Shown here piece by piece: positions 6,280 to 15,686 of a stretch of DNA of 64,000 nt. Each line of letters opens with the position of its first letter. Position 1 is the stretch's first letter. The position numbers and the translations under genes were made by a program. This stretch comes from Altibacter sp. HG106 (GTDB lineage: Bacteria > Bacteroidota > Bacteroidia > Flavobacteriales > Flavobacteriaceae): the NCBI RefSeq assembly GCF_028561755.1, contig NZ_JAQQTD010000001.1:248001-312000 (forward strand), read 5' to 3'. The notes beneath the pieces are model-generated. The model saw only the letters and a list, made by a program, of their open reading frames with translations. It did not search any database and was not told where the DNA came from.

Positions 6280-7398
6280 ATGTGGTATAACGACCTCCGT
6301 CCCTCCCGGGAACTCATTCCGAATAAATATTCTTTAGTATTTTACGAAAAAGCGCTTCTCCTGTCGGAATCCGCCAAAAAACGAACGCTCAATAATCTCA
6401 TTGCACTCAAAAACGGACTCGCAATGAAAGTCCCCAAGAAAGAAGTAGATCGAAACATATTACTTGCTTCGTGGAACGTGAAGGAATTCGGCCACCTGGG
6501 GGAACGCCTACCCGAAGCGTATTTTTACATTGCTGAAATCATCAACGCGTTCGACATTGTGGCCATTCAAGAGATCAAACGTTCGCTCTACGATCTGGAT
6601 CTCGTCATGAAAATACTGGGAAGTCATTGGTCATATCTCATTACCGATATTACGGAAGGCGCTAGCGGAAATAAAGAACGTTTCGGTTATATCTATGACA
6701 CACGAAGAGTGCGCCATTCCGGACTTTCAGGAGAGCTGGTAGTCCCTGAAGAGTTTGTGGATCCCTTACACCGTGTTTCACAACTTAAAAGAACTCCTTC
6801 CATTACCGGTTTTGAATGTGGTTGGAAAAAATTCGCTGCTGTCGGGCTTCACCTTCATCCCGGGAATGACGAGGATGACAAGGCCTTACGCAAAGAAGAG
6901 TTGCGGTTGCTTATGGAGGTTTATAAAGAAAAAGTGCGGAAAAAACATCTTTGGAATGAGAACATGATTCTCCTGGGCGACACCAATCTATATAACGACA
7001 ATCACGATATCGTCTCGCTGGTCACACAAGAAGGATTCAAAGAATGTGAAAGTCTCATCGGCGTACCCACCAATACCAGTCAGACCGAATGCTACGACCG
7101 GATATTCATGAAAACCGATGCCTATTTTAAACTTCGTAAGAATGGAGATAATAAAGAGTCGGGGGGCGTTTTCCCATTATATGATTATGTTTTTACGGAT
7201 GACGCTAGCGCGGAATACCATGAAATGATGTTAGCCCATAAAAATGATCCAAGCACCTTGACAGACGATCAGGCATTCCACAGTTACTTTCACCGCTATT
7301 GGAAACGCAATCAGGTGTCTGACCACCTTCCGGTATGGATCGAGATCGAAGAAGATTCTTCCAAGGACTTCCTTCAGAGCAAATTTGATAAAATCTAA
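6280..7398 (+). CDS. Endonuclease/exonuclease/phosphatase (EEP) fold protein
   Basis: About 372 residues, cytosolic, no signal peptide. The EEP fold is shown in order by ASWNVKEFG (metal-binding Asn), DIVAIQEIKR (catalytic Glu), GLHLHPGND, LLGDTNLYNDN (Asp and Asn of the active site) and SDHLPVWIEIE (the C-terminal Asp-His pair). All key residues are present, so it should be an active Mg-dependent phosphodiesterase. The substrate may be DNA, RNA or a phospholipid and cannot be told. An in-frame TTG at 6253 would add nine residues; the ATG at 6280 (MWYNDLRPSRE) is preferred. Confidence 0.85.
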   Translation: MWYNDLRPSRELIPNKYSLVFYEKALLLSESAKKRTLNNLIALKNGLAMKVPKKEVDRNILLASWNVKEFGHLGERLPEAYFYIAEIINAFDIVAIQEIKRSLYDLDLVMKILGSHWSYLITDITEGASGNKERFGYIYDTRRVRHSGLSGELVVPEEFVDPLHRVSQLKRTPSITGFECGWKKFAAVGLHLHPGNDEDDKALRKEELRLLMEVYKEKVRKKHLWNENMILLGDTNLYNDNHDIVSLVTQEGFKECESLIGVPTNTSQTECYDRIFMKTDAYFKLRKNGDNKESGGVFPLYDYVFTDDASAEYHEMMLAHKNDPSTLTDDQAFHSYFHRYWKRNQVSDHLPVWIEIEEDSSKDFLQSKFDKI

Positions 7399-7427
7399 TA
7401 CGCGTTCGGAGACGAAAGTCTATAAAT

Positions 7428-8807
7428 TTATTTGGATACCTTTAAGGCATTGATCAATGCTTCGCTATTTAATTTTTGTTGGTCACCAGACTTCATGTTC
7501 TTTAACGTATAGTGATGCTTCGCCATTTCCTCTTCTCCCGCCAAAACCACAAAAGGAATATCTCGCTTGTCGGCATATCCCATTTGTTTGCCCATTTTGG
7601 CAGCGTCGGGATATAATTCCGCCGCAATACCTTGTTTACGCAAGGCTGTGATCGCTTTCATGGCGTATAGCGATTCTTCTTCTCCAAAGTTAAGAAACAA
7701 TACGTGCGTGCCTTCCCGAACCGTTTCCGGGAATAAGGTAAGTGCTTCCATCACTAAATAAATTCGGTCGAGACCAAAAGAGATCCCTACCCCACTCATA
7801 TTTTTAAGTCCGAAGATCCCGGTGAGATCATCATAGCGTCCACCACCGCCAATGCTTCCCATCGCAACGCCTTCAGGAGCGGCTACTTCAAGTATGGCTC
7901 CAGTGTAGTAATTGAGTCCGCGCGCCAGGGTAACGTCTATTTCTACGGTAGCGCTATCGAGCGTTAAGGCCGAAACGGCCGAAATGATAAAGTCGAGCTC
8001 CTCGATACCCTTCCTTCCAATTTCAGAATCTTCGAGCATTTCCCGCAGGGTTACCAATTGCTCGGAAGCCTCTCCGGAAATAGTAAAGAGCGGCTGAATT
8101 TTTTCAATGGCTATTTCAGAAATACCCTTTTCCCGCATTTCACCTTCCACTTTTTCCTTCCCAATTTTATCGAGCTTATCGAGCGCTACGGTAAAATCGA
8201 TAAGTTGATCGGACGCGCCAATGACTTCCGCAAGACCGCTTAGCACTTTACGGTTATTCAATTTAATGGTTGTTCCCTTCAGTTTTAATTCTGAAAATAC
8301 GGCGTCATACAGCTGAATGAGCTCTACCTCCTGCCACAGCGAGGTACTTCCCACCACATCGGCATCACATTGGTAAAACTCTCGAAAGCGTCCTTTTTGG
8401 GGGCGATCGGCACGCCACACGGGTTGCATTTGATAGCGCTTAAACGGAAAGTCAATCTCGTTCTGGTGTTGTACCACATACCGTGCAAATGGAACGGTAA
8501 GATCGTAACGTAGGGCCTTTTCAGAAATTTTAGGAGTGAAGGCAGCAGCGTCTTTTTGTGCGTAGGTGTTGTCATCTACTTTCCGAAGAAAATCACCGCT
8601 ATTCAAGATCTTAAAAATGAGTCGGTCGCCTTCTTCCCCATATTTACCCATAAGGGTGTCATAATTCTCAAAACTAGGCGTTTCAATAGGTTGAAACCCA
8701 TATAACTTGAAACAACGCTTGATCGTTTCAAAAATGTAGTTGCGTTTGGCTACTTCTTCCGGAGAAAAATCGCGGGTTCCTTTAGGGATAGAAGGTTTTT
8801 TCGACAA
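7428..8807 (-). CDS. hisS: Histidyl-tRNA synthetase
   Basis: A 459-residue class II aminoacyl-tRNA synthetase that charges tRNA-His. The N-terminal [18 protein letters not shown] and motif 2 region ([15 protein letters not shown]) are clear. The histidine-specific block [14 protein letters not shown] and motif 3 [15 protein letters not shown] follow. A C-terminal anticodon-binding domain starts near residue 370 ([11 protein letters not shown]). Length and motif order are as expected for bacterial HisS of the longer type. It is divergent from the MacB-like permease. Confidence 0.97.
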   Translation of the reverse strand: MSKKPSIPKGTRDFSPEEVAKRNYIFETIKRCFKLYGFQPIETPSFENYDTLMGKYGEEGDRLIFKILNSGDFLRKVDDNTYAQKDAAAFTPKISEKALRYDLTVPFARYVVQHQNEIDFPFKRYQMQPVWRADRPQKGRFREFYQCDADVVGSTSLWQEVELIQLYDAVFSELKLKGTTIKLNNRKVLSGLAEVIGASDQLIDFTVALDKLDKIGKEKVEGEMREKGISEIAIEKIQPLFTISGEASEQLVTLREMLEDSEIGRKGIEELDFIISAVSALTLDSATVEIDVTLARGLNYYTGAILEVAAPEGVAMGSIGGGGRYDDLTGIFGLKNMSGVGISFGLDRIYLVMEALTLFPETVREGTHVLFLNFGEEESLYAMKAITALRKQGIAAELYPDAAKMGKQMGYADKRDIPFVVLAGEEEMAKHHYTLKNMKSGDQQKLNSEALINALKVSK

Positions 8808-8909
8808 GACTTTGGCTTTATAAGATTTGCGAGCACAAATATCTTAAAATATTGGCTAAATTGTAACTTTATGGCGGCTTAATAGTCTAACGCCACAGAA
8901 GTTGATCTT

Positions 8910-10148
8910 ATGTTTTCACTCTTCCGAGAAAATGTGCGCATTGCGCTCGATTCCATTAAAAGTCAGTTGCTCCGTACCATCCTGACCATCATCATCATTG
9001 GTATTGGTATCTGGGCGTTGGTAGGAATTCTAAGTTTGGTCAAAGCCCTGGAGAATACGATTAGTAGTGATTTTGCCTCTATGGGGTCGAACACCTTCAA
9101 TATTCAACGCTATGAATTTAATGTACAGCGGCAAGGAGGCGAACGCGAAAAGGTGAACCCTATCATTAATTACAACGACATTCGTAATTTTATGGACGCC
9201 TATCAATATCCCTATGCCCAGACCTCTATTTCTTTTCGGGGTACAGGTACTGCGGAAGTGAAATACGAAAGCAAAAAGACTGATCCCGAGGTTCAGGTAT
9301 ACGGTGTGAATGAAAACTATCTTGAAAATACCGGTACTCAAGTTGATCAGGGTCGGGCGTTGAATTATTTTGACGTTCAGAATAACAACAAGGTGTGTTT
9401 AATTGGATCTGACTTTCTTAAGAATCTCTTCGAAAACGAGAATCCAATCAATAAGACCATTTCCATTCGAGGGGTAAAGTTTAAAGTGGTGGGCGTGTTA
9501 GAATCGAAAGGGGCCACCTTCGGAAACAATCAAGATCTCAAGGTGCTTATTCCGATTCAAGTCGCACGCGGAATCTTTACGGAACCCAATATAAATTATA
9601 CCATCAGCATCAAAGTAGACGATAAAGAAATGATGCAGGGCGCTCAGGACGAAGCCATCGTTACCTTCAGAAATGTACGTCGTTTGAGTCCGGTAGAAGA
9701 AAATAACTTCGGAATAGAGCGCAGCGACGATCTTATTAATCGAATCGCCTCCATAACCGGGGTGTTGTCTATTGCCGCGTGGATCATCAGTATCATTACC
9801 ATTTTAGGGTCGTCTATTGCCCTGATGAACATTATGCTGGTTTCCGTCACGGAACGCACCCGTGAAATTGGCGTACGCAAGGCGTTAGGCGCGAAACGAT
9901 CTACGATCTCGACACAATTTTTTATGGAGACCATTGTTATCGGTCAATTTGGAAGTGTCCTTGGGATCGTCCTCGGAATTCTCACCGGATTGTTAATTTC
10001 GAACATCTTCGATTTCGATTTTTCCATTCCGTGGGCTGCCATGCTTTGGGCGACGGTCATCACCTTTATCGTAGCGGTCTTAGCTGGCTCCTATCCGGCA
10101 ACCAAAGCCGCCAAGTTAGACCCCATTGAAAGTTTGCGATACGAATAA
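8910..10148 (+). CDS. MacB/FtsX-type ABC transporter permease
   Basis: A 412-residue inner-membrane protein with the MacB layout. The first membrane helix is at about 21-43 (ILTIIIIGIGIWALVGIL). A large periplasmic domain of about 230 residues follows, then three C-terminal helices of the FtsX domain around the block GVRKALGAKRSTISTQF. It ends in PATKAAKLDPIESLRYE, typical of the family. Such permeases work with a LolD/MacB-type ATPase in lipoprotein release, peptide export or mechanotransmission. No ATPase gene is adjacent, so the partner is elsewhere. Confidence 0.9.
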   Translation: MFSLFRENVRIALDSIKSQLLRTILTIIIIGIGIWALVGILSLVKALENTISSDFASMGSNTFNIQRYEFNVQRQGGEREKVNPIINYNDIRNFMDAYQYPYAQTSISFRGTGTAEVKYESKKTDPEVQVYGVNENYLENTGTQVDQGRALNYFDVQNNNKVCLIGSDFLKNLFENENPINKTISIRGVKFKVVGVLESKGATFGNNQDLKVLIPIQVARGIFTEPNINYTISIKVDDKEMMQGAQDEAIVTFRNVRRLSPVEENNFGIERSDDLINRIASITGVLSIAAWIISIITILGSSIALMNIMLVSVTERTREIGVRKALGAKRSTISTQFFMETIVIGQFGSVLGIVLGILTGLLISNIFDFDFSIPWAAMLWATVITFIVAVLAGSYPATKAAKLDPIESLRYE

Positions 10149-10150
10149 GC

Positions 10151-10624
10151 TTACGCGTCAATCATCTTTTCAAAAAAACGATAGAGCTCGCCTTTGGTAA
10201 TGATGGCCCCTTTCTCGATCAAACTAAAGATATCTGCTTTTTTATCTTCGGAAAAGGTTTTCGTAGCCGTGTAAAATTCGACCGCTTCGGAAGCGTAGTG
10301 TTGCTGAAGCCAACGATAGCCTTCAACCGTGGTAATATCTTTGGAGTTATCCATAATTTTCAAGGCGATCAATGTCATGTCATCAGTATTAATTTTGAAC
10401 AAGAAGAGTTGTTGCGGCGCCATATTTTCCAAATATTCCGCTTTTTCCAACACTCCCTCCCAAACCAAATCACTAAACACATCAATTTCGGCTTCGGCCA
10501 CCTGTGGTTTATTTTCCTTAAGTTGCTTCCATTCGTCGCCGGTAATGGACTGCGTCGCGAGAAAGCGAATAAACTCTTCGTGTAATTCCTCCAGTTGTTC
10601 TTTTGTAAGTCGGGCGTATTTCAT
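10151..10624 (-). CDS. Conserved flavobacterial protein of unknown function (DUF6495-like)
   Basis: A 157-residue soluble, acidic, mostly helical protein beginning MKYARLTKEQLEELHEEF. I recognise it as a family common in Flavobacteriia, probably DUF6495, with blocks FIRFLATQSITGDEW, EIDVFSDLVWEGVLEKAEYL and GYRWLQQHYASEAVEFY. The ATG at 10624 is chosen over an in-frame upstream start because ten extra residues would read into the rplI terminator region. It is downstream of rpsF-rpsR-rplI but behind a terminator. Function not known. Confidence 0.78.
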   Translation of the reverse strand: MKYARLTKEQLEELHEEFIRFLATQSITGDEWKQLKENKPQVAEAEIDVFSDLVWEGVLEKAEYLENMAPQQLFLFKINTDDMTLIALKIMDNSKDITTVEGYRWLQQHYASEAVEFYTATKTFSEDKKADIFSLIEKGAIITKGELYRFFEKMIDA

Positions 10625-10639
10625 AAAAAGGTATAAAAC

Positions 10640-10667
10640 AAAAACCCCGACCAAGGCCGAGGTTTTT
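10640..10667 (-). terminator. Terminator of the rpsF-rpsR-rplI operon
   Basis: On the minus strand CCTCGGC (10662-10656) pairs with GTCGGGG (10651-10645) using two G-U wobbles, with a CTTG loop followed by TTTTT. It sits just past the rplI stop at 10686. On the plus strand the same stem has mismatches, so it is a minus-strand terminator. Confidence 0.8.
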
Positions 10668-10685
10668 GATATGTGAATTTGAAGA

Positions 10686-11141
10686 TTATTGTGCTTCTGG
10701 CACTACGTCGAACGTGAAGTTCTTCACCACTTCACGGTGGAAACGAATAGTTGCTTCGTATTGTCCAACACGTTTGATCGCACCCCCAGCAATAGAAATG
10801 TATTTTTTATCGATCGCTACGCCTTCTTTTTCAAGAGCATTTGCCAGGTCTGCATTCGTCACAGAACCGAATAATTTATCGGCGTCCCCGACTTTCGCGG
10901 TGATCTTCATCTCGAGGATCTCATCTAGCTTATCAGCCTGTTCTTGAGCATCTTCAACAATTTTCTTTTCCTTGTAAGCGCGTTGCTTCAAGTTTTCTGC
11001 CAATACTTTTTTAGCAGAAGGAGTTGCCAATTCTGCATATCCTTGTGGAATAAGATAGTTTCGGCCATACCCGTTCTTCACAGTAACCACGTCGTCTGTG
11101 AACCCTAGGTTTTCTACATCTTTCTTTAATATAAGTTCCAT
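10686..11141 (-). CDS. rplI: 50S ribosomal protein bL9
   Basis: A 151-residue ribosomal protein of the large subunit. The N-terminal rRNA-binding domain reads MELILKKDVENLG and the signature VKNGYGRNYLIPQGYA. A long connecting helix (AENLKQRAYKEKKIVEDAQ) leads to the C-terminal domain with KLFGSVTNADLANAL. Full length. Last gene of the rpsF-rpsR-rplI operon, 15 nt after rpsR. Confidence 0.97.
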   Translation of the reverse strand: MELILKKDVENLGFTDDVVTVKNGYGRNYLIPQGYAELATPSAKKVLAENLKQRAYKEKKIVEDAQEQADKLDEILEMKITAKVGDADKLFGSVTNADLANALEKEGVAIDKKYISIAGGAIKRVGQYEATIRFHREVVKNFTFDVVPEAQ

Positions 11142-11156
11142 AATCCTATCTGCTTT

Positions 11157-11453
11157 TTATTTGTACAAATCAGTCACGTATGGCATCAACGCCAAGTGAC
11201 GGGCACGTTTGATGGCAACAGCCACTTTTCGTTGGTATTTCAGAGAAGTTCCTGTAAGACGACGCGGTAAGATCTTACCTTGCTCGTTTACGAAGCTCGC
11301 TAAGAAATCTGGATCTTTGTAATCGATGTACTTAATTCCAGATCTCTTGAAACGACAATACTTCTTTGCTTTTGTAGTTTCAATGTTCAGGGGAGTCAAA
11401 TAACGAATTTCTCCGTCTTTTTTTCCTTTTGCTTGTTGTTGTAAGGTTGCCAT
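11157..11453 (-). CDS. rpsR: 30S ribosomal protein bS18
   Basis: A 98-residue small-subunit protein. The conserved core is [36 protein letters not shown] and the basic C-terminus [18 protein letters not shown]. It has a longer N-terminus than the 75-residue E. coli protein, as is usual in Bacteroidota. It forms a heterodimer with bS6 on the ribosome platform. The start is 3 nt after the rpsF stop. Confidence 0.97.
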   Translation of the reverse strand: MATLQQQAKGKKDGEIRYLTPLNIETTKAKKYCRFKRSGIKYIDYKDPDFLASFVNEQGKILPRRLTGTSLKYQRKVAVAIKRARHLALMPYVTDLYK

Positions 11454-11456
11454 GGA

Positions 11457-11795
11457 TTACGCTTTTTGTTTGTTTCGGTTTCTTCTTTTTTCAGCCCAAG
11501 CAATTGCATGCTTGTCTAATTTCACCGTTTGATAACGCATGATGCGCTCGTCACGACGGAATGCCAACTCTAAATCGTTGATGGCATCACCGGGAACAGT
11601 GTACTCGAACAAGTGATAGAAACCACTCTTTTTGTGTTGAATAGGATAGGCTAACTTTTTAAGTCCCCAATCCTCTTTCGAAATCATCTTAGCATCCTTA
11701 GAAATAAGAAGGTCTTCGTATTTCTTAACTGTTTCCTTTATCTGCTCATCAGATAAAACGGGATTCAAGATGAAAACAGTTTCGTAATGATTCAT
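11457..11795 (-). CDS. rpsF: 30S ribosomal protein bS6
   Basis: A 112-residue protein with the bS6 ferredoxin-like fold: MNHYETVFILNPVLSDEQI, WGLKKLAYPIQHKKSGFYHL and FRRDERIMRYQTVKLDKHA. It binds bS18 and the central domain of 16S rRNA. In other bacteria the bS6-bS18 complex represses its own operon through the mRNA leader; I did not find the classic leader motif here. First gene of the operon. Confidence 0.97.
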   Translation of the reverse strand: MNHYETVFILNPVLSDEQIKETVKKYEDLLISKDAKMISKEDWGLKKLAYPIQHKKSGFYHLFEYTVPGDAINDLELAFRRDERIMRYQTVKLDKHAIAWAEKRRNRNKQKA

Positions 11796-11841
11796 AAAAA
11801 TTGAATTATAATTAAGCTCTCAGCACCTTGCCAAGAGCGGG

Positions 11842-11872
11842 CAAAAATACAACGAATATTTGAATTTACAAA
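11842..11872 (-). promoter_or_regulatory. Promoter of rpsF-rpsR-rplI
   Basis: On the minus strand TTTG (11872-11869) and TATTTTTG (11849-11842) are separated by 19 bp, the Bacteroidota sigma-A pattern, 47 bp before the rpsF ATG. Confidence 0.7.
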
Positions 11873-12005
11873 CCCAACCTACAAACCCTTCAACGTTTTC
11901 CTACACAGTCAGTTAAACCGTTCATTTTTTTCGACAAAAGTTAAAATAATTTGCCGTTCATCGATTTTTTCCTTATCATTGTCTTACAAAAAATTGGGGA
12001 TACTT

Positions 12006-12719
12006 GTGGATAAACCTATACTTAAATGCGCCATTGTTGACGATTCTACACTTCAGAGATTATCAATCGTCAAACTAATTGAAAACCACCCATCTCTCGA
12101 CCTCGTGGCAGAGTACAACAATGCTATTGAGGCAAAAATGGGCTTAGCTAATAACGAGATAGACTTGGTGTTTTTAGACATCGAAATGCCCATTTTATCG
12201 GGCTTCGATCTGCTGGATGATCTCACGCACAAACCACAGATCATCTTTGTAACAGGAAAAACCAAATACGCGTTCAAAGCATTCGACTATGACGCGGTAG
12301 ATTACCTTCGGAAGCCTATTTCCAGAGATCGGTTCTACAATGCCGTCCACAAAGCGATCACAAATTACAAGTTGAAAAGCGAAGATAGCTTCGATGATGA
12401 AGACTTTATTTTTGTGAAGAGCAACTTGAAAAAGCGAAAGGTGTTTCTCAACGAATTGCGCTATATTGAGGCGCTTGGTGATTACGTAAAACTCGTTACC
12501 GAACACGATGCCCTGGTAGTACTTTCTACCATGAAAAACTTTGAATCGCTCTTACCGGAAGATCGTTTTTTACGCATACATAAATCGTACATCGTAAATC
12601 TAGACAAGGTTGAGCGTTACAATAGTAAGGTGATCGAACTCGAAAATGAGCAATTACCCTTAAGTCGAAATCGAAAATCAGATCTTGTAGAAGCCCTTAC
12701 CGCTTCCATGCGAAATTAA
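12006..12719 (+). CDS. LytTR-family response regulator
   Basis: About 237 residues. The receiver domain opens ILKCAIVDDSTLQRLS and has phospho-acceptor Asp in LVFLDIEMPILSG, then VDYLRKPISRDRF with the conserved Lys. A LytTR DNA-binding domain follows: FIFVKSNLKKRKVFLNELRY, LGDYVKLVTE, FLRIHKSYIVNLDKVERY. The start is uncertain: GTG at 12006 is chosen because a -7-like TATCATTG at 11975-11982 overlaps an alternative TTG at 11979. No histidine kinase is adjacent, so it is an orphan here. Its stop overlaps the convergent priA stop by 4 nt. Confidence 0.88.
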   Translation: MDKPILKCAIVDDSTLQRLSIVKLIENHPSLDLVAEYNNAIEAKMGLANNEIDLVFLDIEMPILSGFDLLDDLTHKPQIIFVTGKTKYAFKAFDYDAVDYLRKPISRDRFYNAVHKAITNYKLKSEDSFDDEDFIFVKSNLKKRKVFLNELRYIEALGDYVKLVTEHDALVVLSTMKNFESLLPEDRFLRIHKSYIVNLDKVERYNSKVIELENEQLPLSRNRKSDLVEALTASMRN

Positions 12720-15196
12720 GCAGGGTCTACATCTATTACTACTTTTACCGAAGAAAACTCCTTCAGCGCGGAAAAGCGTCGATATACCTGAAGAATAAAT
12801 GCCTTGGTCTTGGGCAACGATTGTTGCTTCGGAATCTTTATCAATAAGCACGTGAGGTATTCATTTCTAATTCTGCCCACCGGAGGTTGTTCTGGCCCTA
12901 ACACATGTTCCTTCAACTGAAGCGATAGCGCTTGTGCCAGCCAATGTCCCGCCTGCTGCATGGTCACAAAATTTCGAGCTTTTACGGTGATCTTAACGGT
13001 CCTGAAAAAGGGAGGATACTTATACTGATACCGCTCTTCGGTTTCTTCCGAATACATACCTTGGTAATCATTGACGGTAACTTGCTGTAAAATCTGATGA
13101 TGCGGATTGTAGGTCTGAATCAGTACTTTTCCTCTCTTTTGGGTACGTCCTGCCCTGCCCGCCACCTGTAGCAGTAATTGAAAGCTTCGTTCATGTGCTC
13201 TAAAGTCTGGAAAGTTCAACAGATTATCTGCCTGCATCACCCCCACCAAACGCACATTTCGGAAGTCTAACCCCTTGGCCACCATTTGCGTTCCTACCAA
13301 AATATCGATCTCGCCTTCTTCCAGTTGATCGATCAGTTTTCGGTACGCATTCTTACCGCGTGTGGTGTCTTGGTCCATTCGTGCCACGCGATGTTTCGGA
13401 AATAACGTTTGCAACTCCGTTTCAATCTGTTCGGTTCCAAAACCCTTGGTATCCAAAGTTTCCATTCCGCAGGCCATACAACTGTGCAGCATAGCAATAT
13501 GATACCCGCAATAATGACAGCGCAGTTGATTTTTATGCTGATGGTAGGTTAAACTCACATCGCAATTAGGACACTGGGGCGAGGTACCACAGGTGGTACA
13601 AGACACCACAGGTGAGTATCCACGTCTGTTTTGAAACAAAATGATTTGGTCCCCGGCCGCTAAGGTTTCTCTCATAGCCACCAAGAGTCGTTCTGAAAAA
13701 TGCCCTGTCATTTTTTTCTTACGATAGGCATCCTGTAGATCGACCAATTCCATTTCAGGGAGCAGTATTTTTCCGTAGCGCTCTGTAAGCGACACCAAAC
13801 CGTATTTTTCCTGTTGTGCATTGTAAAAACTTTCCAACGAAGGCGTGGCCGAACCTAACAAGGTATTTGCACCGTGGATATGTGCCAACAGCATGGCGGC
13901 GTCTCTCCCGTGGTAGCGTGGCGCTGGATTGTACTGTTTAAAAGACGGTTCGTGTTCTTCATCAACGAGTATCAATCCTAATGAGGAAAAGGGAAGAAAT
14001 AAGGAAGAACGCGCGCCTATCACCACCTGTGCCTTCTTAGAATTTTCCAGTACATGCTTCCACACCTCCACCCGTTCATTTACCGAATATTTTGAGTGGT
14101 ATACCGCTACTTTCGACCCGAAATATGCCTGTAGTCTACCAATTAACTGGGTGGTCAGGGCAATTTCCGGCAGCATGTACAGCACTTGCTTCCCGGTTTT
14201 GAGAACCTCTTCTATCAGTTTTACATAAATCTCGGTCTTTCCACTAGATGTTACTCCGTGTAACAAACAAATAGGTTTCTGCTCAAAGGATTGCACAATT
14301 TCTGAGTAGGCCTGTTCTTGCGCCGGGCTCAATTGTTTTAAATGCCCCGGATCATCGCCATCATAAGAAACGCGATCGTGTTTTAAGAAATATTCCTCTA
14401 AAACTCCTTTGTCGATCAGGGTTCGTAAAATGGCTGCGGAAGCATTTGATTTTTTCTGTAGTTGTACGCTTCCCACATTTTTATCGGCCGTGCGCAGCGT
14501 AAATAATGTCATGATTACGGAGCGCTGCTTCGGTGCTCGAGACAGGCTGTCTAAAAGCGCGCGTAGTTTTTCTTCTGAAGCGTACGCAGACGCCATTCGT
14601 ATATAGCGTTTCTGTTTGGGCGTATACGCGTCATACAAGGTTTCTTTAACTTCGATATAGCCTTGTTGCAACAACTCCTGCAACACGGAAAGGACCCGCT
14701 TTCGGTCTAAAATAGATCGAACATCATTAATATGAAGCGATGATTGATGTTGCAGGGCTTCCAAAACCAAAAAGCCCTCATCGGTAATCGGAAGCGCATC
14801 GATGGAAGTCGCGTCAAAAGAAGCCGACAAATGAATGATGGTTTCACTTTCTAACAAAAAGGCACTCGGCAGTGCCGCACGAATCACTTCCCCAAAAGTG
14901 CACAGATAATAAGAGGCCATCCATTCCCAGTGGTTCCATTGTTTCGCGGTTACAAGTGGCGCCTCATCCAAAATCTGATCGATCTCCTTCGGTTCATAAG
15001 AATCCGGAATTTGCTGATGTACCCTATCGACCAAGGCCGTATAGATCTTAGATTTTCCGAAGGGTACCGAGACCCGCATCCCTCGCTTTAAGTACGCGGC
15101 TTCATCTTTATTAATGGCATAGGTAAATGCCTGCCGCAGCGGAATTGGCAGAATTACGTCAACAAAAAACAGAGATGTTTCGATGATGGAATTCAA
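12716..15196 (-). CDS. priA: Primosomal replication protein N' (PriA helicase)
   Basis: An 826-residue superfamily 2 DNA helicase that restarts stalled replication forks. The N-terminal 3'-DNA-binding domain opens FFVDVILPIPLRQAFTY. The Walker A motif is LLHGVTSSGKTEIYVKL and the DEEH box is LILVDEEHEPSFKQYNP. Zinc ligands are in two pairs of Cys clusters (CTTCGTSPQCPNC and CHYCGYHIAMLHSCMACG). Helicase motifs V and VI read VGTQMVAKGLDF and LLQVAGRAGR. It is longer than E. coli PriA (732). It ends by overlapping the LytTR gene. Confidence 0.97.
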   Translation of the reverse strand: MNSIIETSLFFVDVILPIPLRQAFTYAINKDEAAYLKRGMRVSVPFGKSKIYTALVDRVHQQIPDSYEPKEIDQILDEAPLVTAKQWNHWEWMASYYLCTFGEVIRAALPSAFLLESETIIHLSASFDATSIDALPITDEGFLVLEALQHQSSLHINDVRSILDRKRVLSVLQELLQQGYIEVKETLYDAYTPKQKRYIRMASAYASEEKLRALLDSLSRAPKQRSVIMTLFTLRTADKNVGSVQLQKKSNASAAILRTLIDKGVLEEYFLKHDRVSYDGDDPGHLKQLSPAQEQAYSEIVQSFEQKPICLLHGVTSSGKTEIYVKLIEEVLKTGKQVLYMLPEIALTTQLIGRLQAYFGSKVAVYHSKYSVNERVEVWKHVLENSKKAQVVIGARSSLFLPFSSLGLILVDEEHEPSFKQYNPAPRYHGRDAAMLLAHIHGANTLLGSATPSLESFYNAQQEKYGLVSLTERYGKILLPEMELVDLQDAYRKKKMTGHFSERLLVAMRETLAAGDQIILFQNRRGYSPVVSCTTCGTSPQCPNCDVSLTYHQHKNQLRCHYCGYHIAMLHSCMACGMETLDTKGFGTEQIETELQTLFPKHRVARMDQDTTRGKNAYRKLIDQLEEGEIDILVGTQMVAKGLDFRNVRLVGVMQADNLLNFPDFRAHERSFQLLLQVAGRAGRTQKRGKVLIQTYNPHHQILQQVTVNDYQGMYSEETEERYQYKYPPFFRTVKITVKARNFVTMQQAGHWLAQALSLQLKEHVLGPEQPPVGRIRNEYLTCLLIKIPKQQSLPKTKAFILQVYRRFSALKEFSSVKVVIDVDPA

Positions 15197-15204
15197 ATTT
15201 TATA

Positions 15205-15237
15205 ACAATAAAAAAGCTACCGAAAAGGTAGCTTAAA
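15205..15237 (-). terminator. Terminator between the DUF2147 gene and priA
   Basis: AGCTACC (15215-15221) pairs with GGTAGCT (15227-15233) around GAAAA. On the minus strand it is followed by TTTTTT, so it ends the transcript of the upstream minus-strand gene at 15258. Confidence 0.8.
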
Positions 15238-15257
15238 GATACTATATTTTACAGCGC

Positions 15258-15686
15258 TTATTTTACGCGGTGCCAGTACTGTGTGCGTCCAAGTAAGGAG
15301 AATCCAATATACCCTCTCACTTTCAGCTTATTGGAGTCTTCCAATTCAATATAACACTTGTACAGTTTTCCATTTTGGGGATCTAAGATTTTCCCATCGT
15401 TGTATTCATCCCCGTCTTTTTCCAAGCCTTTGATGATGACCAGGCCTTCAATAGGTTTCCCCTTATCGGCTCCCTCACATTCAGTACAGGTGGCATTCTT
15501 TCGTGCCGGATTAAGAATTTCTATAACTTTTCCGTAAATCTTACCGTTTTCATTATAGATCTCTACAATGGATTTTGCTTCACCGGTCTCGTCATCAATT
15601 GTTTTCCACTTTCCGGTAACATCTTGCGCCGAAGCAAAAGTTACGGCGCCTACAAGCAAAATCAGGGATAGCATTAATTTTTTCAT
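15258..15686 (-). CDS. DUF2147 exported protein
   Basis: A 142-residue protein with a signal peptide (MKKLMLSLILLVGAVTFASA) cleaved before QDVTGKWKTIDDETGEAKS. It matches the DUF2147 family: TGKWKTID, VEIYNENGKIYGKV, a Cys pair CTECEG, GLVIIKGLEKDG, KYYDGKI-like YNDGKILDPQNGKLYKC and the C-terminal VRGYIGFSLLGRTQYWHR. The fold is a small beta-barrel of lipocalin character. Periplasmic; function unknown. Start overlaps the stop of the YihY gene by 4 nt, so the two are co-transcribed. Confidence 0.88.
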   Translation of the reverse strand: MKKLMLSLILLVGAVTFASAQDVTGKWKTIDDETGEAKSIVEIYNENGKIYGKVIEILNPARKNATCTECEGADKGKPIEGLVIIKGLEKDGDEYNDGKILDPQNGKLYKCYIELEDSNKLKVRGYIGFSLLGRTQYWHRVK

